The notes: generated from the letters alone by a model not told the origin. A stretch of DNA of 64,000 nucleotides from Alnus glutinosa (GCF_958979055.1 NC_084891.1:28888001-28952000), one strand, 5' to 3'. Counted from the stretch's first letter, positions 11,766 to 24,260 are shown. Numbers and translations: made by a program.

Positions 11766-12880
11766 ATATATATATATAAAAGCGGTTAGCGGTTATTTAT
11801 AACCGCTTTTAAAAGCGGTTAGCGGTTATAAGCGGTTAGCGGTTTTAAAGCGGTTATAACCGCTCCGTTTGAACACCCCTAGCACTAGGGTAAGTGCATA
11901 AAGCGTCTCTATTGTGGTTCCTTGAAACGCTTGATAACAACCTCTATGCTCAGATAAGGATCCATCTGAATTCAGGGACCAAAACTCCTTCAGGAGGAGG
12001 GACCCACCTACCAATCTGTTGCCTTTTGATTCCATACGCCACAACCACCATTACATTGAAGGAGCTTCTATTTTCAGCAGTATCAGTCACCTTCAGGGTA
12101 CCAGAACATTTAAGTAGCAAAACCTCCATGATTTTCTTGACCAATCTCACATCTGGATTGCTAGTCTTCCCAAAAATGCTGTGGTGAAAAAGAATATCTG
12201 TTATTTCTACTTGTTTGGGGAGGTGGTTTCCTTTTCATTATTTTGATTTGTTTGTCATTATATCAGAACTTTTTATTCTTAGAAGAATGATGAAGAGTTA
12301 GTATCTACTGAAAAATATTTTGCTGCTCATGGAGATTGGGGGAGGTTCTTTTAAAAAGATGCCTACTTTGTTTATGATTTCTGATACTGAGTTTATGCAT
12401 CTGGGCAAGAGTGCATGAGTAAAAAAGATGGAGTTTATCTATTTTTGCTTGTCTGGCTTTTTTACTCTATATGAAGGTTTAATAATATGGCATCTCATCA
12501 TTTTTTCCATTTTTTGTTGTTTAGCTTTCTGAATTTTGGCATGGGATACGAAAGATTATGTGTGAATTATTGGTGAATGGGGTGTCATACGTGAGTTTTG
12601 AGAGGTGTGGCCATGGAGGTGAAATTTAGGCTCAAATTGTGTTTCTAACAAAATTGCGGAAATTGTCCTGTTTGGATGTGCATTTAAAAAAAATGGTGGT
12701 TTGAAAAACAAATGGCCCATCAAATCACATATATGAGAGTGCACGATTTTAAAGGTCGATATGAATTTTATCAAACACTTGACCAAATTTTTAAAAATCA
12801 CATTTTCATTAATTGCATTTTAAAATCATTATTTAGAGAGTGCGTGTGTGCATAACTTTATTTGTAATATTATAAGATGC

Positions 12881-12916
<36 letters not shown>

Positions 12917-12958
12917 GAACTAAACATGATCATATACTGTTACTTAACTTATTTTCAG
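9565..12958 (+). other. Probable 3'UTR intron of NDUFB2
   Basis: The intron would start directly after the NDUFB2 stop (TAG then GTACCT) and end at a good acceptor with a pyrimidine-rich tract and TTTTCAG at 12952-12958. It contains a complete hAT element (10404-11881), a poly-A run near 12882-12913 and A/T-rich dispersed-repeat sequence near 12650-12860. No other gene is seen. That this is spliced is an inference. Confidence 0.5.
10404..11881. mobile_element. Non-autonomous hAT-superfamily element with 8-bp TSD
   Basis: The ends TAGGGGTGTACAAGCGGT and, in reverse complement, TAGGGGTGTTCAAACGG form a terminal inverted repeat. Exact 8-bp target duplications GCACTAGG flank it at 10396-10403 and 11882-11889, diagnostic of hAT. 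Both ends carry many copies of GCGGTTA / TAACCGC subterminal words. Inside are an (AT)n run (11190-11243), a long A-run, a 93-bp tandem duplication beginning at 11420 and 11513, and a GGCGTCGTTTTGGGC palindrome near 11663-11703. No transposase frame is present. Confidence 0.9.
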
Positions 12959-13075
12959 GTATCCCATTGAGGAGCTGAAAGAAGAGGACAGAGAGTTCTG
13001 TTGGTGGGTTCTTGGCACAAATGTCATGTGAACTTTGTCTATTTCTGTTTCAATAAAATGATTGTGAAAAAAAAA
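12959..13075 (+). other. Probable last, non-coding exon of NDUFB2
   Basis: Follows a strong acceptor at 12958 and holds AATAAA at 13052-13057, about 20 bp before a likely poly-A site. There is no coding capacity. Assignment to NDUFB2 rests on the donor right after that gene's stop codon and on strand. Confidence 0.45.
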
Positions 13076-15352
13076 TTGACTGTGGGCTTGATGTGATGAT
13101 TTTCAAACTTCATTTCAACATGTTAGTCTGTAAGCATGAATACTATTTGCGGTTTTTACATGTTATTTACATTTCTGACCTTCAATCTTTATTATTTATT
13201 GAAACACCTAGCCAAGCTTCTTCTTCTTCTTCTTTTTAATTTTTTTTTTTTTAATTATCATAAAACACCATTTTGAAGGATGAGAAGCATATAAAAGACT
13301 TGCTCCATAGATTCAACGGCACAAGGTATTGAAACAAGCTGGCATACACATAAATAGCATACAATTACCATCTTAGGAGGCAACAAAATTGCTGATTGCC
13401 CATCCCTGTGTTATATTTTTTAATTTCTTTTTTGGATGAATAAGAAATTCGTTAAGCAAACAAAACTTCAAGATTACAGCGCCACAAGGGTCTCTAAAAC
13501 AAGCAGCAAGGCAACAAAGAGCAACACATCAAAACCCTAAAACCAGACTAAAAAACAAAATAGGATCTTTACTATTCACGTTCCAAATTTTGTTTTAAAA
13601 AATTTAATGATATAAATGTTGTCTTTTTTATTTTTATAGATACATGAAAACAAAATTACAACAGGAAAGAAATTACACAAGGGCTGGACAACTCAAAATT
13701 AAAATTAAGAACGAGAGTATCTCAGTGCCAGAGTAACAGTCCAGTTGATCAGTGTGTTTGGCGTGCTCCTGAATTAAGCACTTGTTTTTTAATAATGTGC
13801 AGTGATAATGCAGTTGCTCACTGCAGTGATAATGTGCAGTGATAATGGAACCTGGTGGTGTGGAGGAATGAATGAAAAGGCCACCTGAAGTTAGTAGATC
13901 TGATTTGAAAAAAATTAGATCTAAAAACTTCAAGATATTTGGGGGGAACCATGGCTTAAAACAGGAGGAGGAAGGAGAGACCGATCCAAAGAGGGATAGG
14001 CCGTCACCGTTGATGTAGATGGCGGATAGTTGCTCCGATGCTAGCCGTAGAAAGTTGTGTGAAGAGATGGTTGAGGAAGTTCTGTGATGGGTTGTTGTAT
14101 GGTGGGTGGGTGTATGGGGAGAGGATGATGGGAGGTGATGAAACGATGGGGAGGGAAAGCTTCCCTCCCATGGTTGGAAAACCAGCAGAAAGAGAGTCGG
14201 CGTGGAAAAATTCTAGAGAGAAGGGAGACCTTCTGTCTCTTCTCTGTCGTTTTTTACCTTATGATATAAATGTTGTCAGATGGTAAATATCTTGTCTTAA
14301 GATATAGGACAAGGAATTCAGCCTAATTCTGACATTAGCACCCCAAGGGTTGCTTCGAAAACTTTTTGCAATTATCTCCCCCACCAAATGGAGTAAACAT
14401 AAACCATATATAAACATCCGCTTTGTGACGAAGCAAAAGAGAGACTTCTCCATAAATAACTCTTGATTTGATTATTAGGCATAATAAACAAGTTATTGAT
14501 TCTCAAATCATATCTCCATAGTCTAAATCACAAGTCATTAAAAAAAATAATAATAATTAGGCTGGCATGCTTGTAAACAGTACTAGACAAAGGGACACCA
14601 TAACCTACTAATTAATACTATGTAGCAAGATTTACGTTGTATACACTGCCACACGAGAAAATATTTTGTTGTTGGGATGTTGGATTCTTTTGGTTATCGT
14701 TGGTAAGTGCCAAAGAATTCGTTTACTTCATATTATTATTCTTCGCAGCTACAACCGTGTGAAATTTTATTACGAGAATCCAACGTGAAATGAAATTGAC
14801 AAGAAACTTCTGCTCTATTTGTTAAACATTTTGTTTTTTCTTCTCAAAAATCTCACAGCAAAGATGAACTCACATGTTTGGAAAAAATTAAGAGCAAAAT
14901 TAAAGTGAAATGAACAAGAAGGCCTCAGTAAAATTTGTGGCCTTAGAATCTGTATATTAAGATGGCCTTGGATTCCAAGGAAACCCCAATCCCTAATTGT
15001 ATTCTACCCAAATTCATTATGTGATTTTTATGGCGGTGATGAGACTATTTAGCTTTTGGTTCTTCTTTTAGCTCTCACTGTCCAAAAATATATCTGATCC
15101 ACTTTCATTTTACACCCCAGAAATATGGTTTTCATTCATAACTTTAAACAAACGACCTAGACAATATGAACTTAATTATGGATTCATGAAGTTAGAGAAA
15201 AATCCAAAACAACACAAGCCAGCGACCGGGCTTGAAAATCTTTATAGAGTGCAAACATTGGAAAGATTTAAAAGAATACAATAGAATTCTACGAATGATT
15301 ATATATCTAGCTAGCTTTGTAATGAGCCCGAAGTGGCGAGCCGGATAAAGAT
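13076..15352. other. Intergenic, repeat-derived sequence without a recognised gene
   Basis: Low-complexity T/A tracts occur near 13230. A G-rich stretch with repeated GGTGGGTGG and GATGATGGG words lies at about 14030-14270; its word set suggests an old repeat, but no family was recognised. Short open frames lack conserved motifs. Confidence 0.35.
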
Positions 15353-15557
15353 TTTCAATAATTTTGCTATCTAGCTAAGTTGCTAGCAATTTAGATAGCA
15401 AATGTGAAAGAGCTAGTATGAGACCCACCTACGTACAAAAATAAGTTTTGAGTTGTACTTCATGCTCACCTATTTGAACAAGTGAGCTTGCTTATTGGAA
15501 CTCTCTCACATTTACTGTTCAAATTACTAACCATTTTGATAGCAAATTACTGGAAAT
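15353..15557. mobile_element. Likely MITE with about 60-bp imperfect terminal inverted repeats
   Basis: The left end (TTTCAATAATTTTGCTATC, then TTAGATAGCAAATGTGAAAGAG) is mirrored on the right by the complement of CTCTCTCACATTTACTGTTC and GATAGCAAATTACTGGAAA. Total length is about 205 bp with no coding content. Target duplication and superfamily are not clear. Confidence 0.5.
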
Positions 15558-15658
15558 TCTAATCTGAACCAGAGATAGAAGTCAAGCAAGCCTTAAAATT
15601 GGGTTGCCAACCATGAATGGGATTTACAACAGTGTACGTTACGTACGTACATATCTAG

Positions 15659-16411
15659 CTAGTTTGTTAGAATGTTGAGAAGTGAAACCCTAGTCTGGAT
15701 CAAACACCTAAACATACACGCTAACTCAACTTCAAGGTCTTCGATGGCTATCTCCACTGCCTCCAATCTTTTATTGGCACTCTGGACAGCCGTTACATCG
15801 CAAATATCATACAAACCTTGCAAACTCACCCGTATAAACCTTGACGCAAAAGACCCTTTCGCTGCTTTCTGATCTAGCCAGCTGGGTATGGAAATCAGGG
15901 ACAACAGTGATTCCACGATAGAAATAGTAGTTACTCTCACTTCCTTTAGAACATCGACAACTACTTTAAGGTTTGTCGTCTATTGGTGAGAGGTGGTCCG
16001 AAGTGCTGGACTTCTTGTTCTTCATCCGCTTCAAAGAATTCAAGCACTTTAACGTTTCTTTCTTTGGCTTCCTTCCGTAGCGATTACAAGCAGCAATTTT
16101 GCTACCAATGTCCGGCTCGCCAGTGCATACTCTACGTAACGTGAATTGGAGATGTTGGAGCTGTTGGTTGACGAGCAACAGAACATCTTTAGAAGTGCCG
16201 CACACGTCCAACATCCTTAGAGATGCCTCCGAGACCTCATGAACCCATTTTTCTTGTCGTTGGTGCAGAAGAGCTCGTTGGATTGTGGGGGAGTGAAGAA
16301 GGTCATTGGCAGAGTTGTGCATGTCTCTGAGGGCATCAAAATTTGGGCGTGCCATCTTTGGAAATGATTTTGATTCTGAAGAGGATTTCTGGGTTTTGAG
16401 AAGATAGGCAA
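15659..16411 (-). pseudogene. Broken DUF241-family gene
   Basis: The minus strand shows a DUF241 protein in pieces. The central part (16355-15966) has QRQEKWVHEVSEASLRMLDVCG and the C-terminal part (up to 15659) has VVVDVLKEVRVTTISIVESL and the family ending MFRCLIQTRVSLLNIL. The two parts are in different frames: the first stops right after DDKP while the second continues one base out of register near 15973. The N-terminal piece (SKPRNPLQNQNHFQ at about 16400) is again in another frame and lacks the usual SLPSRPHP block. Intact members have about 270-300 residues and unknown function. A sequencing error could explain one shift but hardly both plus the missing segment. Confidence 0.7.
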
Positions 16412-16677
16412 CTAATTCCTGAATCAGATCTCTGAGGTCTTACAGAAAAAGGACCAGAACGAAGTATCCTTTCTTGTACGGATAGGCGTAAACTGCTGGC
16501 TACAGCTAAGAGGCCAAATTATATATGTTGTTGGTGATTGGACTGCTATATATGGTGAATATACATGCACGAGAGAGGGAGGTGCCACTGCCAACCTGGG
16601 TTTAATTATAAAGGGCTTAAGCATATCAAATGTGTTCTTTGTGATCGAGGATGTATCCCTTGTCATCTAGGGCAACC

Positions 16678-16945
16678 GCTACAAACCAAAAAAAAAAACT
16701 GGTTTTTAGTGACTTGCATTTAGTGACGTTTTTGGTCGTCTGACACATCACTAAATGTTAGTGACTTATAATTAGTGGTGTTTTTGCCACACCACTAAAT
16801 GGCACCACTAATTAGTTCGTCACTAATTCTCATTTAGTGGTGTGTCTAAGTTGCCATACCACTAATTAGTGGCGTGACTATATCTGACATGCCACTAAAT
16901 TAGTGGCGTGTGTTAAGATCAGCCACACCACTGATTATGGCGTGG
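16678..16945. mobile_element. CACTA-like terminal and subterminal repeat fragment
   Basis: Starts with a CGCTACAAACC...ACTGGTTTTTAGTGAC segment resembling eroded CACTA termini. It continues as an array of short inverted and direct words (TTAGTGG, CACCACTAA, AGTGGCGTG), at least eight copies, typical of CACTA subterminal regions. The opposite end was not found, so extent is uncertain. Confidence 0.5.
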
Positions 16946-17113
16946 CAAAAAAATAAAAAATTCATCAGTAGTACTAATAAATGAATTCAAGCCCTTTTGA
17001 TCATGCTGAACTATTTGCAACAAAACAAAGGCATGCAAGAAGCCATGTCCAACATAAATATAAAACCAACAAAATCCTAAAACTTTAAGATCTGCTACAA
17101 TTAAGAAGAGTAA

Positions 17114-17216
17114 CTGGTAACGCCCAATTCCCCCACACTCTTACGACACCATCAGTATAACCACTAAACAGTGTGCTTCCATCGGCACTCCAGTTCAAGC
17201 TTGTGCAGTAGATAAC
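17114..17216 (-). pseudogene. RACK1: Fragment of the last exon of RACK1 (WD40 scaffold), probably transposon-captured
   Basis: The translation [20 protein letters not shown] followed by TDGVVRVWG is the conserved C-terminal blade of plant RACK1, which normally ends in GIGRY. Here an extra G in the GGGG run shifts the frame after VWG, and the expected TAG stop is CAG (17114-17116). A splice-acceptor-like AG precedes the exon at 17217-17218, so genomic rather than cDNA sequence was copied. No other RACK1 exon is visible within 1 kb. It lies about 170 bp from a CACTA-like end, suggesting transduplication by that element. Confidence 0.8.
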
Positions 17217-17218
17217 CT

Positions 17219-18270
17219 GCAATTTAATGCAGAAAATAATATTAAATTTTTTTAAAAAAGAAAGAAAGAAAGAAAGAGAGATTAAATTTTTTCTTCCTAT
17301 CCTGCTTCCTTTTTCTTCCTTCTTCACCAAAACACTTCTTCCATGAGACAAAAATCAAACTCATTCTATTGAAACACAGAAAATTACCCATTATATTTGA
17401 CTAAAGCACCCAAGAAAAGGAGAACCCAAACTTCTCTACCCATTCATTTTCGGTCAACACTCATAACCCAATCGGTTCAAAGAACCGACATTTTCTAAAA
17501 GATTCAAAGAAAAAAAAAAAAGAGAGAAGGGAATCGCCTTGCTGAAAGAACACCACACATATAATATAAATAATTAAAAAAAAAAAAAAAAACGAAGACA
17601 AAAAAGAAGAAAGGAAGACAAGAAAGAAAAAAGGAAGAAAGGAGTACCTGTGTTTTTCTAAAGCAGAGGATATGGATCTCTGTGGTCTCAATTTGGTTGG
17701 ACAAAAGGAAAAGGAGCACCATCCGACGAAGGCTAATGCTGTACTGATTTGGATAGTGCATTCTTGCAGAGGCTACATGTGCGTCTCATTAGAACAGAAC
17801 TATTACGTACTCATCTGTCTCTGCAACTTCTTGTTGAGAATTTTGGGTACGTTTAATTTGAAAACGTGTTCTAATTAATATGACAGAAAGATAAAAAGTG
17901 ATTTTTATTATTATTATTATTTTTTTATATATATATATTTTTTTAATGTTTTTAAGAGTGGTTTCTATTTTGAGTTGTTTGTTATTAATGTATCTATCTT
18001 TAAAACAAAAATTAGAAGATAGCTAGAAACAAAAATACAAATAAACAATATGGCTTAAAAATGTAATATTAGTCTTTTGCGTTGCACACCGAATTGAGTC
18101 ACAAAAGCCATTCGTTTTATGACACAATATGTAGATGGGGTAAGTAATTAAAAATGTTGTAAATATTCTCAAGAGAGAATGTAATATGTTAGGAATATAT
18201 AAACTCTGATGAACTACAAAGGTTATTAGATTGAATTTTCCATTCTTTTTCTTTGGGGTCAAACAATGAC
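17219..18270. other. Low-complexity sequence, no gene
   Basis: Contains purine-rich A/G tracts (17250-17290, 17505-17645) and T-runs near 17905-17945. A short minus-strand stretch ending at a donor-like site near 17646 could be another captured exon, but I recognise no protein in it. Confidence 0.3.
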
Positions 18271-18382
18271 GGAGCCAGAAACTTTTACAAGTAGGGTATG
18301 GGGGTTCAAAAATTTATAGGTAGGGGCCAGCAAGCTATTTTTTTTTTTTTTTTAATACCACCCTTAAATCCATCCCTGGGCC
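18271..18382. mobile_element. Possible remnant of a small hAT-like MITE, pierced at its end by the next element
   Basis: CAATGACGGAGCC at the left and TCCATCCCT at the right form a weak inverted terminus. The flanks GGGTCAAA and GGGCCAAA (the latter reconstituted across the larger insertion) match in 7 of 8 bases. Assignment is tentative. Confidence 0.3.
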
Positions 18383-20100
18383 TAGGGATGTAATCGAGCC
18401 GAGCCGAGTCGAGTTTGACATTTTCAGGACTGGCTCGTTTAAGAAGACCTATAATCGAGCCGAGCTCGAGCTCGAGCCGAGCTTTAGAAACCTTGTCCGA
18501 GCTCGGCTCGTTTGATAAATACCATGACTCGAGCTCGAGCTTGAGCTCGCTAAGTAAACCATATCGAGCCGAACCGGGACTCGATAGGCTCGGACCGGCT
18601 CGAGCTCGAGATGTAAATAAAATTTTAAGTGAGCTTGATACGAGCCCGAGCCCGAGCTCGATTAAAATCTATTCGAGCCTTATTTGAGCAACTCAGCTCG
18701 TTTATGGCTCGTTTAGTTTGTTGTGAATATAGAAATTATTAAATACAAACTTTATTCTAAAAATACTAAATAACTTATTTCAGGCACAAAAAATTCACAA
18801 TATTACAAGAAACTTTCAAAAAATAAATCTTGAATTACAAGAAAAAAAAAATACAAAAAATGAAATAAGCATAATTGTAACTAAACTAAAAGATAAAATT
18901 TACATAAATAACTAAAATACAACACAAATTACAATTTAAAACAATGTAATCTCAACTCTAAAGGGTTGCACTTCCCCCTTGCCACCCTGCATTCACTAAA
19001 AAAAAGTAAGTTAGATAATTTTTCCACCGTTTATTATTTAGCATGTAGAATTTACGAATCTTTTAGAACTATAGATTGAGGGAGAGAAAGACCTTAGCTT
19101 GGCTGCTGCTCAGTTGGACTATGATCTACGTTTAGCCCAATTATTCTTTCTATTAGATTTCTTCCTTTTCCTAGACCGGCCCAGCTGAATGACTTCCTCC
19201 CCATTCCTCCTGAATGACTTCCTCCCCACCATTCCTCTGCTTCACAAGAGCACCAATATTTAGCAAATAGAGAAAGACAAGAATTGTCCCAAAGCAATAA
19301 ATTAGAAATTCAAATTCTTCTCTAAGATCTATTTCCCAGCAACATAAACAGGACCAACAAAACAAATAGCTAACAGCCTAACACCAAGACATGTTTATTG
19401 AAACCTCCACTTATAATTTACTTACAAATGGGTTAACATGATGGGGGTAACTCACCACCCTGAAAATGCATGCAGCAGTTTGACAATGAATACAATCTAA
19501 CTACTGAATCCTTCAATTACACTCCATATATCAACTAATATGTATGATAGTTTTATATCAAAATCACTACCATAAATACATTAGTGACAAAAATGTCTAT
19601 TTTTTGGGTTGAAAGTGATATACAAGTCTGTTAAAGACAAATTAGCACTTTATCTTCAAAAAACTAAAGCATCTATCATACCACATCAGTCTTCGTGTAG
19701 ATGAATAAGATGATTCCCAGATTTATAATGTACAAAAGGCCAAATAAAATCTGCATCAACAAAAAAAAAATTATAAACCATGAGGGATCTGATAAAACTA
19801 TAGATTAGCTCAACCTATAGATTTGGATATGATAAAACAATGCATAACTAATTGATTACATCAACTTGTTCCAGATTTTTTACAATTACTGATTTGGATC
19901 TGATAAAATTGATATCATCAGATTTGGATCTGATAAAACTATGCATAAAACTATGAGCCTCTCGAACTCATAGCAAATCTGCAGAAGAGAATGATAAAAA
20001 AAATTATATGAGGGACTACACAATCCAATAAGCTTAACAATGTAAAGTAAATGCATTTAAAATTAGTGGCCTTGTGATAATGGAAGATATTGAATTATAC

Positions 20101-20271
20101 CTGGTAAGCTAACTCCCTTGTATGACACAGCACAATTGCAGAAACTTGTCCAGCAACAGGTTTAATTTGTTGCAATGTTAAAAGAACAAAAACAGCAGTT
20201 TTACCCATTCTAGACTTCTCTTGTCAAATGACATCCATACCCAGGATAGCTTGAGGAATATTCATGTTGCA
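20101..20271 (-). pseudogene. Captured exon of UAP56-type DEAD-box RNA helicase
   Basis: The minus strand matches one exon of plant UAP56 (DEAD-box helicase 15/56): IPQAILGMDVI, then [20 protein letters not shown] (motif I region), then [16 protein letters not shown] (motif Ia region). A donor site GT follows directly after the TTACCAG exon end, and an AG precedes the exon, so intron sequence came along. Small deletions near the exon start and base changes in the AKSG segment break the frame. UAP56 acts in splicing and mRNA export in the nucleus; this copy cannot encode it. Confidence 0.85.
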
Positions 20272-20755
20272 CTGATGAAGAACCAAAGAAAATTGGATTG
20301 AAGGAACCGTCGGTAAGAAAAATATAACCTCTGATCCTTTTACGTAAAGGAATACCAGACCACAAAGTGCTACGAAATCAAGTTCATGACAATAGAATAT
20401 TACCTGAAAAACATAAGATCAAAATGATTTACAGAAGCATAAACCAAGAGACCACAAAAATTGAAGTAGCAGGGACCAAATCAACAGTTTTCTCTTGCAA
20501 CAAAAATTGAAACACTTAATAAGCACGCTATTAGAGGAATTGTTAACATAAACTTGGCATTTGAGCAAATAGGCATGAACAAATACATAAAACAAGCAAA
20601 ATTCCAAAAGGAGACTTGCTGTGTCTAAAAAAGCATAGGTCATATAGCAATGCAGGACCACAGAAATATCTAAAACAAACTATGAATATTTAGATTACCT
20701 CAACCTATGGATTTGGATCTGATAAAACTATGCATAACTAGTTGATTACCTCAAC

Positions 20756-20858
20756 CTATACTTGTTCCCCATGGCCCCATGCGAATCCCCATCAAGAACA
20801 CAAAGAGCACACAAACAATTGCAAGCCCAAAACCACATGGAACTGCTGCAGCATCTAC
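20756..20858 (-). other. Unidentified exon-like fragment inside the hAT element
   Basis: One minus-strand frame reads DAAAVPCGFGLAIVCVLFVF then LMGIRMGPWG without a stop, a hydrophobic segment unlike the random AT-rich surroundings. It lies between the AFC and UAP56 fragments in the same orientation. I do not recognise the parent gene. Confidence 0.35.
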
Positions 20859-21315
20859 ATAGTAGGTTAAATCTAGAGAATTAGAATTTGAAAAACAGAG
20901 TTCGTTTACTCTCTAAACTGTGCATACTATACTCTTAAAAAAAATTAGTAGCACAAAACATAATCAAAACAAAATTCAGCCCATTTAATGGCTTAAATCA
21001 AACAGACAATGAACAAAAGTTTTCAATGATGGTAAAGTGAATTTATAGACAAACTATGAGCTTTAGGTGGAGGTAATCAATTTTCATTTGAATAAACCAA
21101 ATTTATAGATAAACTATGATCTTAAAATCTAGAATAAGAAAAACCAAAGAATCTAATATATCGAATAACAGATCTGGCCAAAGAAAAGGAAAATTTGTAA
21201 CAAAACACAGCCAATACAGAGAAATAAAACCAGATCTACAAAAAAAAATGATACGTCCATCAAGGAAACAAAATGGATCTGAGAGATCTATAGGGTGGGA
21301 GTGTAAAGATTATAC

Positions 21316-21405
21316 CTTTGGGATCTGAGGAAGAACGTCCCAGCCCATATGCGCCCTCTTCGTGGGTCGCCGATCAATGTGCGTGTGACATTCAAGGTTT
21401 TCCAT
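21316..21405 (-). pseudogene. Captured first coding exon of an AFC-type LAMMER kinase
   Basis: The 30 codons MENLECHTHIDRRPTKRAHM plus GWDVLPQIPK match the conserved N-terminus of plant AFC1/AFC2 kinases (HMDRRPRKRxRxxWDVLP). They end exactly at a GT donor (21314-21315 on the plus strand), as expected of a genomic exon 1. No further AFC exon is visible. AFC kinases phosphorylate SR splicing factors. The open start codon and the upstream leader-like CTTCTTC-rich sequence mean this fragment could still start a chimeric transcript. Confidence 0.7.
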
Positions 21406-24201
21406 TTCAACACCTCCATGTACTCGGTATGCACCGAAACTAAACATCAGAGTAAAACCACAACCAATGGACATCAAAATAAATAGATCAAAAAACAGAG
21501 AGTTCACAACATGCTTAGTTCCCCCAAAACAAAAGATTTAAAGAGGTAAAGAACAGATCTAAAAATCAACTAACAGATCCACGAAAAAAAAAAATCAAAT
21601 CCAAAAAAATGAACCAGATCTAAAAAAAATTAACCAGATCTAACCTAACCGCCTCCTTCTTTTGCTCCGTTTGCTTCAGAAATCACCAGATCTGTAGAGA
21701 AACAAAGACGAAGTCAGTAAGTGTGAGAAAGATCAAAGACCAAGGCCGGTTCGTCCGAAGGAGAAGAACTGAAAGGGGTGTATACCTAAAAACGTGTAAG
21801 GCCGAAGAAGAAGACATGTGTGCTGGTGGAGTCGTGGGTGTGCAGTGGATTGGACTGTGATGACGCGTCAGATGGTGTGAAGAAGAAGAAGGCAGGCGAC
21901 GACGGCGTGAAGATTAAAGAAGAAGAAGAAGGCACGACGTCCTGGGCGTGAAGATTGAAGAAGAAGAAGGCAGGGGCAGGGCGTGAGTGAAAATACAAGA
22001 AGAAGGCTGAAGGGAAGGCAGACGGCGCAGAAGATAAGTCTCAAAGAAATCTAGAAATGTAGAGAAAAGTTTTAGGGCAAAATGCGGAAATGACCGAAAG
22101 GTCCCGTATAGGCCGTTGTAGCATGAGGTTGTAAAAGGGTAGGGGGGTAATTTTCTTTTTTCAATATATTAATGCAGATGATAATTGATAAGAGTTGGAC
22201 GATTATGATGTAAATAACGAGATCGTGTGGCTAAGGTTAAGTCTCTTGTTTCTATAACCTGCACGAGGGACACGTGGTACCCTCTAATATGAATTCTGAT
22301 GGTTAGGATTTGTCCATACTAATTCAACAGTTAGGACTTAGGATTTGCTAAATTGCCATAATTTTTTTTTTTTTAACAACCAAATTGCCATATTCTATCA
22401 TAAAAAGTTTAAATTTAAAAAATATAATATTAATGAAAGTCCAAAGATATCAAATTAAAATACATCTATATTCAATGTCCAATGTCAATGTATTACGTAT
22501 ATATATGTAATACATATATGTAATGCATCTCAATATCTCATAGTATTCTCTTGGAATTGCATAAATGTAATTAAAAAATTACATATAGTCCTTTTAGATG
22601 ACATAGATGCAATTTTTTAATCAAAAAAATTACATCTATGTCATTTCAGAAGAACACCAGGAGATATTCTAACATTCCTCATATATGTATATCTATTATC
22701 TATATTCTATACACAATATGATTATGTAATTTAATATACTAATGTGACTATACTAATGTAATTTATTTATAGACACACACAGACATAATGTAACTATAAT
22801 TTGTTATTTGTGTAAATATAAAAATATAGTAATTAATACATAATGTAAATATAAGTTAGTATATAATTATGTATTGACTAACTAGTTAAAATGTTACTTT
22901 ATTAAGTAACTAGTTACTATGGGTTAATAACTTAATAATATATGATATATATACAAAATATTATGTACCCTAAACCCTAAATTCTAATTCCTTAACTATG
23001 CTTAGTTAGTTAGTTACTTAGTTACTTGATAGTTAATTAGTTACTTAATAAAACTCTAATTCCTTGACTATACTTTATGAATCATATGATATGATATGAA
23101 ATTATCTAGGTAATTAGTTTCTTAATAGCTAGTTAGTTACTTAATAATACTCTAATTTCTTACCTATACTTTATGAATCATATACGGTTAATTAATAATT
23201 TAATACATTTATAACTATAATTGATAATTTAATATGCACAAACATAGTAACATATTACCTATTAACTAACTTTCTAACTACTTATATAGTTATAACATAT
23301 AACTTATATTAATTAACTTAATTAGTAACTTAGTAATATTAAGTTAGTATATATTAACTAACTATTTAATATGTTTGTTTATTAACTAATTAGCTAGTTA
23401 GGACATTAATACTAACATATATACACACAAATGCATATGTAGTGAGTAATAGCTCTAATTGTTCGTTGTTCACGAATTTTTGTTTAGACACATTCATATA
23501 TATAACACATATACAAATATTAAGTAACCTTTTTTTTTTCTTTTTTTTATTAAAATAACCTATAGTTAACTACGAACATATTAACTAACTCATTACTAGT
23601 TAGTATGTCAGTACTCGATGCTAATATATAATACACACACATATATATATAGATATATTAACACAAAATATTGAGTATTCTAACTATATTACTAATTCAC
23701 TTATTTACTTAGTATATATTAATTAACTAAATAATATATTAGTTTATTAACTAACTAGTTAATATGTTATCCTAAAGTTATTTATATAGCATATATTACT
23801 CAATTACTAATATACATATTTAAATGTATATCACTCATTTTAATTAAAATATTCTAACTATATTATAATATATTTGTATATATATACAAAGATGTATGAA
23901 TGAGTTAACAAGTTGAGTCGAGCTTCATCACAACTCATAAGTATTTAATGATAATACTTAAATTATATCATATGAGCTAAGTACTATCACATGATCACAT
24001 AATTTATATGATTTTAAATATCAGATCATGTGATTTAATGATTTCATAAATATATAATAATAATACTTAAATTATATGGTTATATTCATATGATAATGAT
24101 ATAAAGATTAAATTGAGTAATATAAATACAAATATTGAATAACCAATATAAATATAATATATACTACTTAATTATTAATATACATTCTTATATCTATATA
24201 A

Positions 24202-24208
<7 letters not shown>

Positions 24209-24257
<49 letters not shown>
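24209..24257. repeat. (TA)n microsatellite
   Basis: About 24 uninterrupted TA units just before the right subterminal region of the large hAT element. Confidence 0.9.

Positions 24258-24260
<3 letters not shown>

Noticed and set aside
22150-24250. Very AT-rich tract as a matrix-attachment region or centromeric satellite
   Set aside because: No regular repeat period, and it lies inside the borders of a hAT element with exact target duplications.
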